The notes under the pieces are model-generated. The model saw only the letters and a list, made by a program, of their open reading frames with translations. It was not told where the DNA came from and ran no database searches. Below, piece after piece: positions 43,293 through 53,805 of a stretch of 64,000 bases of DNA (positions within the stretch are counted from its first letter, which is position 1; each line of letters starts with the position of its first letter). The translations under genes and the position numbers were made by a program. The stretch covers positions 124,001-188,000 of the forward strand of contig NZ_JANJZT010000003.1 in NCBI RefSeq assembly GCF_024622975.1. The letters run 5' to 3'. This DNA comes from Blautia caecimuris. GTDB taxonomy: Bacteria > Bacillota > Clostridia > Lachnospirales > Lachnospiraceae.

Positions 43293-45425
43293 ATGAAATC
43301 CTATCATCAGAAATTTGTATCCGAAACGCCTCTGGATGTTTATCCAACCGGAGAAATCTCCGGATTTCCGGTCAGTCCGGGAATGTTTGATCTGAACGGA
43401 GCTACTCCTCTTCAGAACGGCGTGAACTTTACCATACACACCTGTGGCGGAACAGCCTGTGAGCTTCTTCTTTTCCACCGTGAAGAGGAAGAACCTTTTG
43501 CTGTTCTTCCCTTTCCGGAGGCTTATAAAATCGGCGACGTATATTCCATGATCGTCTACGGTCTGGATATCCGGGACTTTGAATACGCCTACCGCGTAGA
43601 CGGCCCCTGGGATCCTGAAAAGGGACTGCTTTTTGACAAAAAAAATATTCTTCTGGATCCATATGCAAAGGCAGTTTCCGGCCAGAGGACCTGGGGTACT
43701 CACTGGGATCCAACCTACCACGCCCGTGTTGTAAAAGATTCCTTTAACTGGGGCGATATGCCTCAGTCCAAAAAAGAACTCTGTGACCTTATTATTTACG
43801 AGCTTCATGTAAGAGGTTTTACCGTACATGAGTCCTCCGGAGTCCAGAACAGAGGCACCTTTGCAGGGCTGATGGAAAAGATCCCCTATCTCAGAGAGCT
43901 GGGAATCAATGCCGTAGAGCTGATGCCTATTTTTGAGTTTGACGAAACCATGAATGCCAGAGAAATCAACGGGGAGCGTCTTCTGGAATACTGGGGGTAT
44001 AATACTGTCAGCTTTTTTGCCCCCAATACAAGTTTTACCTCTGTCAATGAATACAACCGGGAAGGAACGGAACTGAAAACTCTGATCAAAGCCCTTCACG
44101 ACAACGGAATTGAAGTAATCCTGGACGTGGTGTTCAATCATACTGCAGAGGGCAATGAACTGGGAAGAACCTTCTGTTTCAAAGGATTCGATAATAATAT
44201 TTATTACATGCTGACGCCGGACGGCAATTACTATAATTTCAGCGGCTGCGGAAATACTCTGAACTGCAATCATCCGGTAGTACAGCAGATGATCCTGGAA
44301 TGTCTCCGGTACTGGACGGTCAACTACCGTGTAGACGGGTTCCGGTTTGATCTGGCCAGCATCCTTGGACGAAATGAGGACGGTTCCCCTATGAACAATC
44401 CTCCTCTTCTCCGTACGCTTGCCTCAGATCCTCTTCTGCGCAATGTCAAACTGATCGCAGAAGCCTGGGATGCAGGCGGAATGTATCAGGTGGGAAGCTT
44501 TCCCGCAAGCGGACGCTGGGCAGAGTGGAATGGAAGATACAGAGATTCTCTCAGAAGCTTTCTGAAGGGAGACTGCTGGAGTTCCTGGGATGCTGCCTGG
44601 AGTATTTCCGGCTCCGGCGATCTTTACGGTATGTACAAGGATTCACAGGGTGGCAATTACGCAGGCTATAATTCCAGTATCAACTTTCTGACCTGCCACG
44701 ACGGCTTTACTCTGTATGATCTTTATTCTTATAACGAAAAGCATAATGAAAATAACGGCTGGGACAATACAGACGGAGCAAACGACAACCGAAGCTGGAA
44801 CTGCGGCGCAGAGGGTGAGACAAACGATCCCGAGGTTCTGAAGCTTCGATACCGCATGATACGAAACGCCTGCGCAGTGCTTTTGTGCAGCCGCGGAACA
44901 CCTATGTTCCTTGCCGGTGACGAATTCGGAAATACCAAGTACGGAAATAACAACAGTTACTGTCAGGATAACGAAATTTCCTGGCTGGACTGGACTCTTC
45001 TGGAAAAAAACAAAGATCTGTTTGAATTTTTCAGGTTTATGATTTCCTACAGAAAAGATCATCTTGTTATCCGTAAAAAACTTCCTGATGCAGTATGCGG
45101 CATGGACTCTATCCACACCCATAATGTAAACGCACAGGATATCTCCATTCCAAGAGATGCTTATACCTTTGCTGTAAGCTTTGCAGGATATGACCGTGAA
45201 AAAGGAAAAGATGATCTTGTATATATTGCGGTTAATTCCTACTGGGAAGATGTTTCCATCACACTTCCTGATCTTCACAAACGTGGATTCTGGTATCTGA
45301 GCGTCAATACTTACGGCGATGGACAGGGACGATATTTTTACCCTCAGGGGCAGGAAATACGGATTACAGGAAATTTCATTATGAGGCCGAGATCTGTAGC
45401 TATTTTTACCGGAAGACCTTATTAA
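43293..45425 (+). CDS. glgX: Glycogen debranching enzyme GlgX (isoamylase type)
   Basis: Hydrolyses alpha-1,6 branches of glycogen or limit dextrin. The 710 residues have an N-terminal CBM48 (about 20-130), then a GH13 barrel: VILDVVFNHTAEG, VDGFRFDLAS with the nucleophile Asp, KLIAEAWDAGG with the acid/base Glu, and LTCHDGFTLYDL with the third catalytic Asp. CBM48 is followed by an NRGTFAGLMEKIPYL-type loop as in GlgX. It follows the glycosyltransferase by 24 bases with an AGGAGG site and is followed by a strong terminator, so the two may be co-transcribed although their functions differ. Confidence 0.94.
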   Translation: MKSYHQKFVSETPLDVYPTGEISGFPVSPGMFDLNGATPLQNGVNFTIHTCGGTACELLLFHREEEEPFAVLPFPEAYKIGDVYSMIVYGLDIRDFEYAYRVDGPWDPEKGLLFDKKNILLDPYAKAVSGQRTWGTHWDPTYHARVVKDSFNWGDMPQSKKELCDLIIYELHVRGFTVHESSGVQNRGTFAGLMEKIPYLRELGINAVELMPIFEFDETMNAREINGERLLEYWGYNTVSFFAPNTSFTSVNEYNREGTELKTLIKALHDNGIEVILDVVFNHTAEGNELGRTFCFKGFDNNIYYMLTPDGNYYNFSGCGNTLNCNHPVVQQMILECLRYWTVNYRVDGFRFDLASILGRNEDGSPMNNPPLLRTLASDPLLRNVKLIAEAWDAGGMYQVGSFPASGRWAEWNGRYRDSLRSFLKGDCWSSWDAAWSISGSGDLYGMYKDSQGGNYAGYNSSINFLTCHDGFTLYDLYSYNEKHNENNGWDNTDGANDNRSWNCGAEGETNDPEVLKLRYRMIRNACAVLLCSRGTPMFLAGDEFGNTKYGNNNSYCQDNEISWLDWTLLEKNKDLFEFFRFMISYRKDHLVIRKKLPDAVCGMDSIHTHNVNAQDISIPRDAYTFAVSFAGYDREKGKDDLVYIAVNSYWEDVSITLPDLHKRGFWYLSVNTYGDGQGRYFYPQGQEIRITGNFIMRPRSVAIFTGRPY

Positions 45426-45490
45426 AACTGTACTTTATAACTGCTTTGAACATACCTCATAGCCATGATCAGCAGTTTCTGTAACAAGAC

Positions 45491-45535
45491 AAAAAGTTCC
45501 CGATTTTCGTACAAATGAAAATCGGGAACTTTTTT
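45491..45535. terminator. Strong bidirectional terminator
   Basis: AAAAAGTTCCCGATTTTC and its exact reverse complement form an 18-base-pair stem around an 8-base loop with T-runs both ways. It ends glgX (plus) and the kinase gene (minus). Confidence 0.95.
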
Positions 45536-45547
45536 ATTTTGTTATTT

Positions 45548-47152
45548 TTACCAGATTTCAGACTCTACTGCTGCTTTTTCAATGTTCAGACCTTTCATAT
45601 ATCTTTCCATAAATATATTAAAGCCTTCCACACCTTCCGGCTTTGGATCCAGAGTACTTCCCTCATTTCCGGCAAACACCCTGCTGTCCAGGAAGTCCGG
45701 AAGAGTCTCTCCCTCTTCTTTATTGATCAGATAGGAAGCCAGAAGAGCAATTCCCCAGGCGCCGCCCTCTCCTGCTGTCTCCATAACAGAAACCGGGGCA
45801 TTTACAGCGTCTGCAAGGATCTGCTGTCCAACGCCTTTTGTTTTAAACAGACCTCCGTGTCCCAGAAGCCGGTCAATCTTTACCTGCTCCTTATCAAGCA
45901 GAATATTCAGGCCTACTCTCATGGCGCCAAGGCAGGTATACAGATTGGTTCTCATAAAGTTTGCCAGTGTGAATCTGCTTTCCGGAGAACGGACAAACAG
46001 AGGACGTCCTTCCTCAAATCCGGTCATATGCTCTCCGGAGAAATAACAGTAGGACAGAAGACCGCCGCAATCCGCATCACCTTCCATAGCCTTGTTGTAC
46101 AGTGTTCCAAACAGTTTGTTCATGTCCACTTCCATGCCCATAGCTTCTGCAAATTCCTTAAATACATTTACCCAGGCATTCAGATCTGAAGTACAGTTGT
46201 TGGAATGTGCCATGGCAACCGGATCTCCGGCCGGTGTTGTGACCATATCAATTTCTTTATAAGGTCTGGAAAGAGCTTTTTCCAGAACGATCATAGCAAA
46301 AACAGAAGTTCCTGCCGAAACATTTCCGGTTCTCTGTCTTACGCTGTTTGTGGCAACCATTCCTGTTCCCGCATCACCCTCAGGAGGACACATGGGAATT
46401 CCGGCCTGAAGCTTTCCGGAAGGATCCAGAAGTCTTGCGCCTTCCTCTGTAAGACAGCCTGCGTCCTGTCCTGCCACCATGACCTGAGGCATAATATCGC
46501 GAAGCTTCCACGGGAAGCCATATGGCTCCACCAGCTTATCAAACTTCTGCACCATTTCCTCGTTGTAATCTTTTGTTTCAGAATCAACCGGGAACATTCC
46601 GGCAGCGTCTCCGATTCCCTGGATCCTTTTCCCTGTCAGCTTCCAGTGGATATATGCCTCCAGAGTTGTCATATAATCAATATCTTTCACATGCTCTTCC
46701 TTATTCAGGATCGCCTGATAAAGATGCGCAATACTCCATCTCTGAGGAACATTATACTGAAACAGCTCCATCAGTTCCTCAGAAGCCTGTCCTGTGATAT
46801 TGTTTCTCCAGGTACGGAAAGGAACCAGAAGCTCGCCGTCTTTATTAAACGGCATGTATCCGTGCATCATGGCGCTGACACCAAGCGCGCCCACGCTGGT
46901 AAGCTCTTCGCCATACTGTTCTTTTACATTCTCGGCAAGAGCCCGGTAGCTGCCCTGAAGTCCTGCATGAATATCCTCCAGATGATAGGTCCAGATTCCG
47001 TTTTCCAGACGGTTCTCCCAGTCATAGCTTCCTGATGCAATAGGCATGTTATTTTCATCTACCAGGACCGCCTTGATCCTTGTAGAACCAAACTCAATAC
47101 CCAGAGCTGTTTTATTATTCTTTATTGAATTCTTTGCTTCGTTTACACCCAT
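45548..47152 (-). CDS. araB: FGGY-family carbohydrate kinase, probable L-ribulokinase
   Basis: A 534-residue FGGY kinase: [18 protein letters not shown] (ATP-phosphate loop) near 17-34, [22 protein letters not shown] substrate region, [14 protein letters not shown] and [20 protein letters not shown] near the end. It resembles the ribulokinase/xylulokinase type found in Clostridia rather than E. coli AraB. Directly downstream of araA (38 bases), so L-ribulose is the likely substrate; this rests on position. The last gene of the importer-araA-kinase cluster. The next enzyme (L-ribulose-5-phosphate 4-epimerase, araD) is not in the window. Confidence 0.85.
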   Translation of the reverse strand: MGVNEAKNSIKNNKTALGIEFGSTRIKAVLVDENNMPIASGSYDWENRLENGIWTYHLEDIHAGLQGSYRALAENVKEQYGEELTSVGALGVSAMMHGYMPFNKDGELLVPFRTWRNNITGQASEELMELFQYNVPQRWSIAHLYQAILNKEEHVKDIDYMTTLEAYIHWKLTGKRIQGIGDAAGMFPVDSETKDYNEEMVQKFDKLVEPYGFPWKLRDIMPQVMVAGQDAGCLTEEGARLLDPSGKLQAGIPMCPPEGDAGTGMVATNSVRQRTGNVSAGTSVFAMIVLEKALSRPYKEIDMVTTPAGDPVAMAHSNNCTSDLNAWVNVFKEFAEAMGMEVDMNKLFGTLYNKAMEGDADCGGLLSYCYFSGEHMTGFEEGRPLFVRSPESRFTLANFMRTNLYTCLGAMRVGLNILLDKEQVKIDRLLGHGGLFKTKGVGQQILADAVNAPVSVMETAGEGGAWGIALLASYLINKEEGETLPDFLDSRVFAGNEGSTLDPKPEGVEGFNIFMERYMKGLNIEKAAVESEIW

Positions 47153-47190
47153 TGTAAATCCTCCCGAATTTTCCTTAGTCCTCCATCCGG

Positions 47191-48690
47191 TTATTTACGG
47201 AATGCAACCTCGTTCCATCTCAGTTCATTCTTAAAATTACGGATGGTTGTGTCTTTGTCAATGTATACAGCCTCAATTCCCATTGCAGCCGCCCAGTCAC
47301 CCATCTGTTCCGCTGTCAGGTCATAGGAAAATGCAGTATGATGTGCGCCTCCCGCAAGGATCCATGCCTCTGCTCCTGTTGCCAGATCCGGCATCGAAGT
47401 CCAGAACGCACTTCCTACCGGAAGCTTCGGCATTGGTTTCTCTGCTTTTTTACACTCTACATCATTGATGATCAGTCGGAAACGGTCTCCCAGATCTACA
47501 AGAGAGGTGGCAATGGCCGGACCTGTTTTGGAAGTAAACACAAGTCTTGCCGGATCCTCTCTGTCCCCCATGGAAAGCGGGCAAACCTTAATGCCGACTT
47601 TTCCATCGGAAATGCTCGGACAAACTTCCAGCATATGAGACTGCAGAATTCCTTCTCTGCCGGGCACCAGATTGTATGTATAATCTTCCATAAAGGAGGT
47701 TCCCTTTGCATCCCTGATCCCTGCTGTCATGATCTTCATAAGACGGACCATCGCGGCTGTTTTCCAGTCGCCTTCCGCTCCAAATCCGTAGCCTTTTTCC
47801 ATCAGGCGCTGCATTGCCAGTCCCGGAAGCTGCTGCAAAGCTCCCAGATCACCGAAATGTGTCACTATTGCCTGATAATTATTTTCTTCCAGGAAGCGTT
47901 CAAAACCGATCTCAATACCTGCCTGAACTGCCACATGACGTCTGAATTCTTCCGGGTCTCTTCCCTCAAGAAGAATATCATATTTATTATAATATTCTTC
48001 TACTAAAACATCAATATCTGCTTTGCTTACATCTTTTACATATTCTGCAACCTCATTGACCGGATAAGCGTCAACTTCCCAGCCGAATTTGATCTGCGCC
48101 TCTACTTTGTCCCCTTCCGTAACTGCCACGTTTCTCATATTGTCAGCCACACGGCACACACGGATATGGCTGCTTTCCATGATTCCCACTGCTGTACGCA
48201 TCCAGGATGCCAGCCGTTCCTGAACCTTTCTGTCTGCCCAGTGTCCTACGATCACCTTTCTCTCAATTCCCATACGCGACACAATATGACCATACTCTCT
48301 GCCTCCGTGAGCAGACTGGTTTTCATTCATAAAGTCCATATCAATGGTATCGTAGGGAATCTCCTGATTAAACTGGGTATGCAGATGGCAAAGAGGCTTT
48401 CTGTATTCCTTCAGTCCCAAAATCCAGGATTTTGCAGGAGAAAATGTGTGCATCCAGGTAATCACACCTGCACAGTCTTCATCTGCATTGGCTTCATTAA
48501 AGGTTTTGCGAATCAGCTCATTGGTGATCAGAGTGGGTTTCCACACCAGTTCAAAAGGAAATATGCCGGATTTATTCAGCTCTTCCACAATGATCCTGGA
48601 ATGTTCTGCAACCTTTCTAAGACACTCATCCCCATACAGATCCTGAGATCCTGTACAAAACCAGAATTTATAATTTCTCCCTGTCTTCAT
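47191..48690 (-). CDS. araA: L-arabinose isomerase
   Basis: Converts L-arabinose to L-ribulose with Mn2+. The 499 residues have normal length and the AraA motifs: [12 protein letters not shown] at the N-terminus, [45 protein letters not shown] (a metal-binding glutamate), FMEDYTYNL (another), [10 protein letters not shown] (a histidine) and [12 protein letters not shown] near the end (another). It lies between the sugar ABC importer and the FGGY kinase and, with them, forms the entry of an L-arabinose pathway. Confidence 0.97.
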   Translation of the reverse strand: MKTGRNYKFWFCTGSQDLYGDECLRKVAEHSRIIVEELNKSGIFPFELVWKPTLITNELIRKTFNEANADEDCAGVITWMHTFSPAKSWILGLKEYRKPLCHLHTQFNQEIPYDTIDMDFMNENQSAHGGREYGHIVSRMGIERKVIVGHWADRKVQERLASWMRTAVGIMESSHIRVCRVADNMRNVAVTEGDKVEAQIKFGWEVDAYPVNEVAEYVKDVSKADIDVLVEEYYNKYDILLEGRDPEEFRRHVAVQAGIEIGFERFLEENNYQAIVTHFGDLGALQQLPGLAMQRLMEKGYGFGAEGDWKTAAMVRLMKIMTAGIRDAKGTSFMEDYTYNLVPGREGILQSHMLEVCPSISDGKVGIKVCPLSMGDREDPARLVFTSKTGPAIATSLVDLGDRFRLIINDVECKKAEKPMPKLPVGSAFWTSMPDLATGAEAWILAGGAHHTAFSYDLTAEQMGDWAAAMGIEAVYIDKDTTIRNFKNELRWNEVAFRK

Positions 48691-48712
48691 TTCACATTTC
48701 CTCCTCGATATC

Positions 48713-48733
48713 AGGGCTGCTTAAAAGCAGCCC
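48713..48733. repeat. Intercistronic hairpin between yjfF and araA
   Basis: GGGCTGC-N7-GCAGCCC, a 7-base-pair GC-rich stem in the 90-base gap. There is no T-run on the coding side, so it may stabilise or process the mRNA rather than end it. Confidence 0.5.
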
Positions 48734-48780
48734 ATTTCTTTTTCTCGCGCCGGTTATTACGGTCCGATCATCTTTCTTTT

Positions 48781-49791
48781 TTATTTTTTCTTTTTTGCAG
48801 AAGCCAGTACAGACTGGATTACAATAAAGAAGCACAGAAGCGCGGAAAGTACGATTCTTACCCACCAGCTGGAAAGTGTTCCCTGCGCTGTAATAAGACT
48901 TGAGATAGTTCCCTTGATCAGAACACCGAACATGGTTCCGATCGGAGTTCCCACACCTCCGGAAAGCAGTGTTCCGCCGATAACTGCCGAAGAGATCGCA
49001 TCCATTTCCAGTCCTTTTGCCTGCTCTACAAAGCCTGCGCAGCTGTTCAGGCAGAATAAGAAACCGCCCAGACCTGCCAGAAATCCGTCAAGAACATAAG
49101 CCTTGAACATTGTTTTTTTCACATCAAGTCCCATCATCAGAGCGCTCTGCTTATTTCCGCCGATAGCGTATAGCTTACGTCCGAATTTACGGTATTTCAA
49201 AAGGATTGCACAGAGAACCACTACGATCAGCGCAATAATAACTGTAGGCGGTATGTATGCCGGAATAAATTTACCTTTTTTGTTGGTGGAACCAAAAGGC
49301 ATATAAAAACGGTAGTTTGCCCAGCTGAGAAATACCTTGTTTTTAATAGCGATCATATCTGTGCTGATGATAGCAGTAAGGCCTCGTCCGAAGAACATTC
49401 CTGCCAGTGTTACGATAAAGGGCTGGATGCCCATATAGGTTACAAGAAAGCCCTGTACAATACCAAACAGAAGTCCGATGCCAAGAGCAACTGCAACTGC
49501 AACATAAGCGCTTGCACCTTTGTTTTCCATAAGGTCTGCCATTACCATGCACACAAGGGCCGTTACAGAGCCTACAGAAATATCAATTCCTCCTGTTATC
49601 ATAACAATGGTAAGTCCGCAGGAAATAACAAGGAGTCCTGCATTGGATACAAACAGGTTCAAAAACATCTGAGGTTTCGCAAAACCTTTGTCTGCAAAAA
49701 TCACCATGCCTGCAGCGTACATTACGAAGAACAGAACAATTGTGATCAGCAAAAGGAATCCTGAGCTTGTCATTTTCTTTTTCTGTTTCAT
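48781..49791 (-). CDS. yjfF: Sugar ABC permease, YjfF-like
   Basis: A 336-residue inner-membrane permease of the RbsC/AraH group with about nine or ten hydrophobic segments and ITGGIDISVGSVTALVCMVMA, the family EAA-like coupling region GLDVKKTMFKAYVLDGFLAGLGG and AVIGGTLLSGGVGTPIGT. Its start codon shares one base with the ytfT stop (TAATG), so the two permeases are coupled and probably make a heterodimer. It most resembles YjfF of the E. coli galactofuranose importer YtfQRT-YjfF. Given araA next to it, L-arabinose (perhaps the furanose form) is the likely cargo. Confidence 0.88.
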   Translation of the reverse strand: MKQKKKMTSSGFLLLITIVLFFVMYAAGMVIFADKGFAKPQMFLNLFVSNAGLLVISCGLTIVMITGGIDISVGSVTALVCMVMADLMENKGASAYVAVAVALGIGLLFGIVQGFLVTYMGIQPFIVTLAGMFFGRGLTAIISTDMIAIKNKVFLSWANYRFYMPFGSTNKKGKFIPAYIPPTVIIALIVVVLCAILLKYRKFGRKLYAIGGNKQSALMMGLDVKKTMFKAYVLDGFLAGLGGFLFCLNSCAGFVEQAKGLEMDAISSAVIGGTLLSGGVGTPIGTMFGVLIKGTISSLITAQGTLSSWWVRIVLSALLCFFIVIQSVLASAKKKK

Positions 49792-50852
49792 TATTTCTGC
49801 CCTCCTTCTGCTACTGCGCCGGATGCTTTTCTGCTTTTCAGTCCGGCGATGAATTTCTTAAATACCTCACTCTGAAGAGTTACGATGATAATAACTACAA
49901 TAGCTTTGTATACCGGAAGCTGATCCGCCTTTACATTCATTGCGTAAAGAGTTGTTGTAAGAGCCTGAATGGTATAGGCGCCGATTACAGAACCTACCAG
50001 GCTGAATTTACCGCCGCCAAGGAAGTTTCCGCCAAGAGCAACTGCAAGGATCGCATCCATCTCAAGATTCAGACCGATATTGTTTGCATCTGCAGAATAG
50101 ATACGGCTGGAGGCAACGATTCCGGCAATACCTGCAAGAACACCGCAGATCACATAGGTCAGAAACTTGATCATAGTAGAATTCAGGCCTACCAGACGGG
50201 CTGCTTTTCCGTTAATGCCAACACTTTCTATATAAAGACCAAGGGCTGTTTTTTTCAGGATCAGGGCAACGATCACAACTGTGATCACTGCAAAGAAAAT
50301 CGGGGTTGGAATCGGACATTTTCCGATATATCCGCCTGCCATTTTAAAGGAATCCACACGGATGTAGGTAATCTGACCTGCTGTGATAAGCTGTGCAATA
50401 CCACGTCCTGCAGTATACAGGATCAACGTTGCAACCATGGGCTGGATACGCAGCCTGGCTACCAGGAATCCATTGAACGCGCCGCAGAGAGCTGATGCCA
50501 GAAGAGCTGCCACAACTGCAAGGATAATGGAGTTCTGATACTCAGTAACTGAAACCTGTCCGCCGGAAAGTACCTGACAGCAAACCGCTGCCGCCACTGC
50601 CATTACCGCACCTACACTGATATCCTGTCCGCCGGAAGCAGCTGTTACGAGAGTCATGCCCACTGCCAGGATAACCAGCTCGGAAGCACGGTTGATAACA
50701 TCAATAATGTATCCGTAAAGGACACCGTTCCTGATAGATACATTAAAAAAGTCCGGTGTTTTTATCACATTGAGCAGAAGCACGGCGATCAGGCATACGA
50801 TCGGGAGAAAAAGCCTTGCGCCTGTGATCTGTTTTAATTTGCTTTTATTCAT
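49791..50852 (-). CDS. ytfT: Sugar ABC permease, YtfT-like
   Basis: A 353-residue permease of the RbsC group with about ten hydrophobic segments and AASGGQDISVGAVMAVAAAVC, GVLAGIAGIVASSRIYS and AVALGGNFLGGGKFS. I choose the ATG at 50852, seven bases after GGAGGTGA inside the end of ytfR; the ATG seven codons earlier has no such site. It overlaps ytfR by 8 bases and yjfF by one, consistent with tight co-translation of the transporter subunits. Partner of YjfF. Confidence 0.88.
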   Translation of the reverse strand: MNKSKLKQITGARLFLPIVCLIAVLLLNVIKTPDFFNVSIRNGVLYGYIIDVINRASELVILAVGMTLVTAASGGQDISVGAVMAVAAAVCCQVLSGGQVSVTEYQNSIILAVVAALLASALCGAFNGFLVARLRIQPMVATLILYTAGRGIAQLITAGQITYIRVDSFKMAGGYIGKCPIPTPIFFAVITVVIVALILKKTALGLYIESVGINGKAARLVGLNSTMIKFLTYVICGVLAGIAGIVASSRIYSADANNIGLNLEMDAILAVALGGNFLGGGKFSLVGSVIGAYTIQALTTTLYAMNVKADQLPVYKAIVVIIIVTLQSEVFKKFIAGLKSRKASGAVAEGGQK

Positions 50853-52371
50853 CTTTATCGTCACCTCCTGCAATGGCTTTCATAATACTGCTCTGAGAAA
50901 GTTCATGCTCTTCCAGCTCGCCCACCTTTTCTCCGTCACGGAGCACTGCCATACGGGAGCAGGTACGGAGCATTTCCTCTACCTCTGAGGAAATAAAGGT
51001 CACTGCCATTCCCTGATCTGCAAGGTCAAGGACAATTTTCTGGATCTCTGTCTTTGTACCAATGTCAATACCTCTTGTAGGCTCATCCAGAATCAGATAT
51101 TCCGGATTCGTCAGAAGCCATCTGCCAAGGATCACCTTCTGCTGATTACCGCCGGAAAGACTCTTAATCGGTGTCTCACGGCTTGCAGTCTTGATCTGAA
51201 GCATATCAATGTATTTGTCTGCAGCTTCTTCCATTTCCTTTCTGCTTAATGGATGGAACATACCTTTTTTCGCCTGAAGGGCAATAATAATATTTTCTCT
51301 TACAGAAAGGTCTGCGATAATGCCTTCTGCTTTACGGTCTTCAGGAAGATATGCCATACCAAGCTTCATAGCCTCCAGAGGGCTGTTGATCTTTACTTCT
51401 TTTCCATTGACCTTCAGCTTTCCGCAGTCTGCCTTATCTGCACCGTAGATGGCGCGGACAAGCTCGGAACGGCCGGAGCCCAGAAGACCGGTAAGGCCGA
51501 TTACCTCGCCTTTATTGATCTTAATATTAAATGGTTTAATAGTTCCCTTATGTCCAAGTCCCTCTGCTTCAATTACCGGAACGGAACCCTCTGCTTTCTT
51601 TCCTTCATGAGCACTCTTAATATCAGCAAGGTCGTCAAAATCCTTGCCCATCATCTTGGCTACCAGCATGACTCTCGGCAGATCCTTTGTCTCATACTCC
51701 CCTACCAGCTCGCCGTTACGAAGAACTGTGATCCTGTCGCAAACTGCATAAACCTGTTCCAGGAAATGAGTAACAAAGATAATTCCAACTCCCTCATCCC
51801 GAAGTCTTCTCATAAGGACAAACAGCTTTTCAACCTCGTCATCATCCAGCGAAGAGGTCGGCTCATCCAGGATCAGTACCTGACATTTCATATCCACTGC
51901 ACGGGCAATGGCGATCATCTGCTGAATAGCCACTGAACACTCATCCAGCATCTGGGTAGGCGGTACGTGAATATCAAGACTTTCCAGAAGCTTTTCAGAA
52001 CGGTTATTCATTTCTTTCCAGTTGATCATTCCCATTTTACGGGGTTCACGTCCAATAAAAAGATTCTCAGCCACAGTCAGGTTCGGGCACAGATTGACCT
52101 CCTGATATACGGTACTGATTCCGTTTTCCTGCGCCTCCTGCGGGGAATGATTGATGATATTTTTTTCTTTGTCAGCCATGCGGATGCTTCCGCTTTCAAA
52201 TTCATGAACGCCTGTCAGAACCTTGATCAACGTAGATTTTCCTGCACCGTTTTCTCCCATTAACGCATGGATCTCGCCTTTACGCAAAGTGAAATCCACA
52301 TGGGAAAGAGCACGGACACCGGTGAAATTTTTACTGATATCACGCATTTCCAGCACAACATTCTGTTCCAT
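50845..52371 (-). CDS. ytfR: Sugar ABC ATP-binding protein, YtfR-like
   Basis: A 508-residue double-cassette ATPase. Domain 1 has GENGAGKSTLIK (Walker A), a Q-loop (TVYQEVNL), an unusual signature ECSVAIQQMIAIARA in place of LSGGQ, and LILDEPTS (Walker B). Domain 2 has the usual degenerate Walker A, TGLLGSGRSELVRAIYGA, followed by LSGGNQQKVILGRWL and LILDEPTRGID. The start at 52371 (MEQNVVLEMRDI) follows GAAAGAAT-type sequence with a modest ribosome site, and the longer frame reads into a hairpin. A hairpin at 52470-52517 separates it from the binding-protein gene. Confidence 0.92.
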   Translation of the reverse strand: MEQNVVLEMRDISKNFTGVRALSHVDFTLRKGEIHALMGENGAGKSTLIKVLTGVHEFESGSIRMADKEKNIINHSPQEAQENGISTVYQEVNLCPNLTVAENLFIGREPRKMGMINWKEMNNRSEKLLESLDIHVPPTQMLDECSVAIQQMIAIARAVDMKCQVLILDEPTSSLDDDEVEKLFVLMRRLRDEGVGIIFVTHFLEQVYAVCDRITVLRNGELVGEYETKDLPRVMLVAKMMGKDFDDLADIKSAHEGKKAEGSVPVIEAEGLGHKGTIKPFNIKINKGEVIGLTGLLGSGRSELVRAIYGADKADCGKLKVNGKEVKINSPLEAMKLGMAYLPEDRKAEGIIADLSVRENIIIALQAKKGMFHPLSRKEMEEAADKYIDMLQIKTASRETPIKSLSGGNQQKVILGRWLLTNPEYLILDEPTRGIDIGTKTEIQKIVLDLADQGMAVTFISSEVEEMLRTCSRMAVLRDGEKVGELEEHELSQSSIMKAIAGGDDKDE

Positions 52372-52469
52372 ATTCTTTCCACCTGCTTTCCCTAAATTTT
52401 TATAATTATCTGTAAAATCATATAAAATATGCCAAAAACAGATCTTCTTCTCTGATTTTGAGCGCAAAA

Positions 52470-52517
52470 GGAGCGTGATCCACTGATCCGGGTTCTCCGA
52501 ATTATGTACCACGCTCC
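52470..52517 (-). terminator. Attenuating hairpin between ytfQ and ytfR
   Basis: GGAGCGTG and CACGCTCC pair around a 32-base loop; on the minus strand the stem is followed by TTTTG. This may be a partial terminator that makes more binding protein than transporter. Confidence 0.6.
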
Positions 52518-52583
52518 GGATTCACTTCCTGTTTCTCAGACTTTCCTATCTGCTTCCACTTTTGTTGTCAGTCTGTTCTGTAA

Positions 52584-53636
52584 TTAATATGCACGTCCGT
52601 CAATGATTTCCTGTGTGATCGGTGTTACTGCATATTCGCCTTCTTCTTCAAGGCTGTTTACTGCTGTTACAGAAGCAACAGTATCGTCAGCTGCAAAGAT
52701 TTCCTCGTCTACATAGTTCAGTTTCTCAACTTCTTCGCCAGCTTCAAGAGCTTTGATCAGTTCTTCTGCACGTGGGCCATGAAGTGGGTTGCACTCTACA
52801 TCACAGGCAATTTTTCCGTTCAGAGTGTCTGTAAGACCAGCGTTTGTTGTATCAAAGGAAATAACCAGGATTTCACCGTTTGCAATGTCACTTCCTACAG
52901 TTTTGCCGGCTGCCTCAATAGCGTCGATTGCGCCAAATGCTTCGTTGTCGTTCTCGCAGTATACAACATTGATATTGTCATATTTCTTCAGCATGGACTC
53001 CATAACTTCCTGTCCTTTTGCCTGAGTAAACTCACCGGACTGCTGCTCGAGAAGATCCCAGCCATATTTCTCTACGCCTTCCTCAAGACCCTGTGTACGT
53101 CCGATCTGAGCTGTGGAACCGATTGTTCCCTGAATATCTACAATATGAAGATCCTCTGGTTTGATCTCTTTTGCTGTTGCGTATGCGTTCAGCCATTCTG
53201 CTGCTTTACGGCCCTCCAGAAGAGCGTCTGTTCCGATCCAAGATGTATAGAGGCTGTCATCAGAAACATCTACCATACGGTCAACGATGATAACCGGGAT
53301 TCCTGCATCCTTTGCTTCCTGAAGAACAGTATCCCAACCGGTTTCAGTTACAGGAGCAAGAAGAATGTAATCAACCTCCTGCTGAATAAAGTTACGGATT
53401 GCTGTCAGCTGATTTTCCTGTTTCTGCTGTGCGTCGTCAAAGATCAGCTCATATCCGTTCTCCTCAGAGAATGTAGATTTCATGGACTCAGTATTTGCTG
53501 TACGCCAGTCAGATTCTGCACCAACCTGTGAAAATCCAACTGTAAGTGTGTCCTCTGCTGCAAAAACAGTTGAGGTAGAAGCAAGTCCTGCTACCATTGC
53601 TGCTGTCATAACTGCTGCCATAATTTTTTTCTTCAT
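52584..53636 (-). CDS. ytfQ: Sugar-binding protein of the YtfQ type
   Basis: A 350-residue periplasmic-binding-protein-type receptor. Residues 1-26 are a signal peptide (KKIMAAVMTAAMVAGLA, cleavage near VFAAED); there is no lipobox cysteine. The mature protein has the LacI/RbsB-like fold of two lobes: VGFSQVGAESDWRTANTESM, YILLAPVTETGWDTVLQEAK, IPVIIVDRMVDV, DLHIVDIQGTIGSTAQ and VVYCENDNEAFGAI, all close to E. coli YtfQ, which binds galactofuranose. With araA and the kinase adjacent, L-arabinofuranose is the more likely ligand here (inference). It heads the operon; a -10 box without a good -35 lies at 53688-53693. Confidence 0.92.
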   Translation of the reverse strand: MKKKIMAAVMTAAMVAGLASTSTVFAAEDTLTVGFSQVGAESDWRTANTESMKSTFSEENGYELIFDDAQQKQENQLTAIRNFIQQEVDYILLAPVTETGWDTVLQEAKDAGIPVIIVDRMVDVSDDSLYTSWIGTDALLEGRKAAEWLNAYATAKEIKPEDLHIVDIQGTIGSTAQIGRTQGLEEGVEKYGWDLLEQQSGEFTQAKGQEVMESMLKKYDNINVVYCENDNEAFGAIDAIEAAGKTVGSDIANGEILVISFDTTNAGLTDTLNGKIACDVECNPLHGPRAEELIKALEAGEEVEKLNYVDEEIFAADDTVASVTAVNSLEEEGEYAVTPITQEIIDGRAY

Positions 53637-53687
53637 GTTCCATTTCCTCCCTTTACTTTTTGGTTCGGTGTTTTTTAAGATGTCTTT

Positions 53688-53693
53688 ATTATA
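53688..53693 (-). promoter_or_regulatory. Probable -10 box of the ytfQ operon
   Basis: Minus-strand TATAAT, 51 bases before the ytfQ start. No acceptable -35 box lies 16-18 bases upstream, as expected for a promoter that needs an activator; the two-component pair next door is the candidate. Confidence 0.55.
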
Positions 53694-53805
53694 GCGAAAA
53701 CCTCCAAAAACTCCATAGAATATTTTCGGAAAAATGTATGGTCTTTTATCAATTTTTTGTTTTCAATTTAACAAATTGATTTTTTTACGATTAAAGTTGA
53801 ATTAT

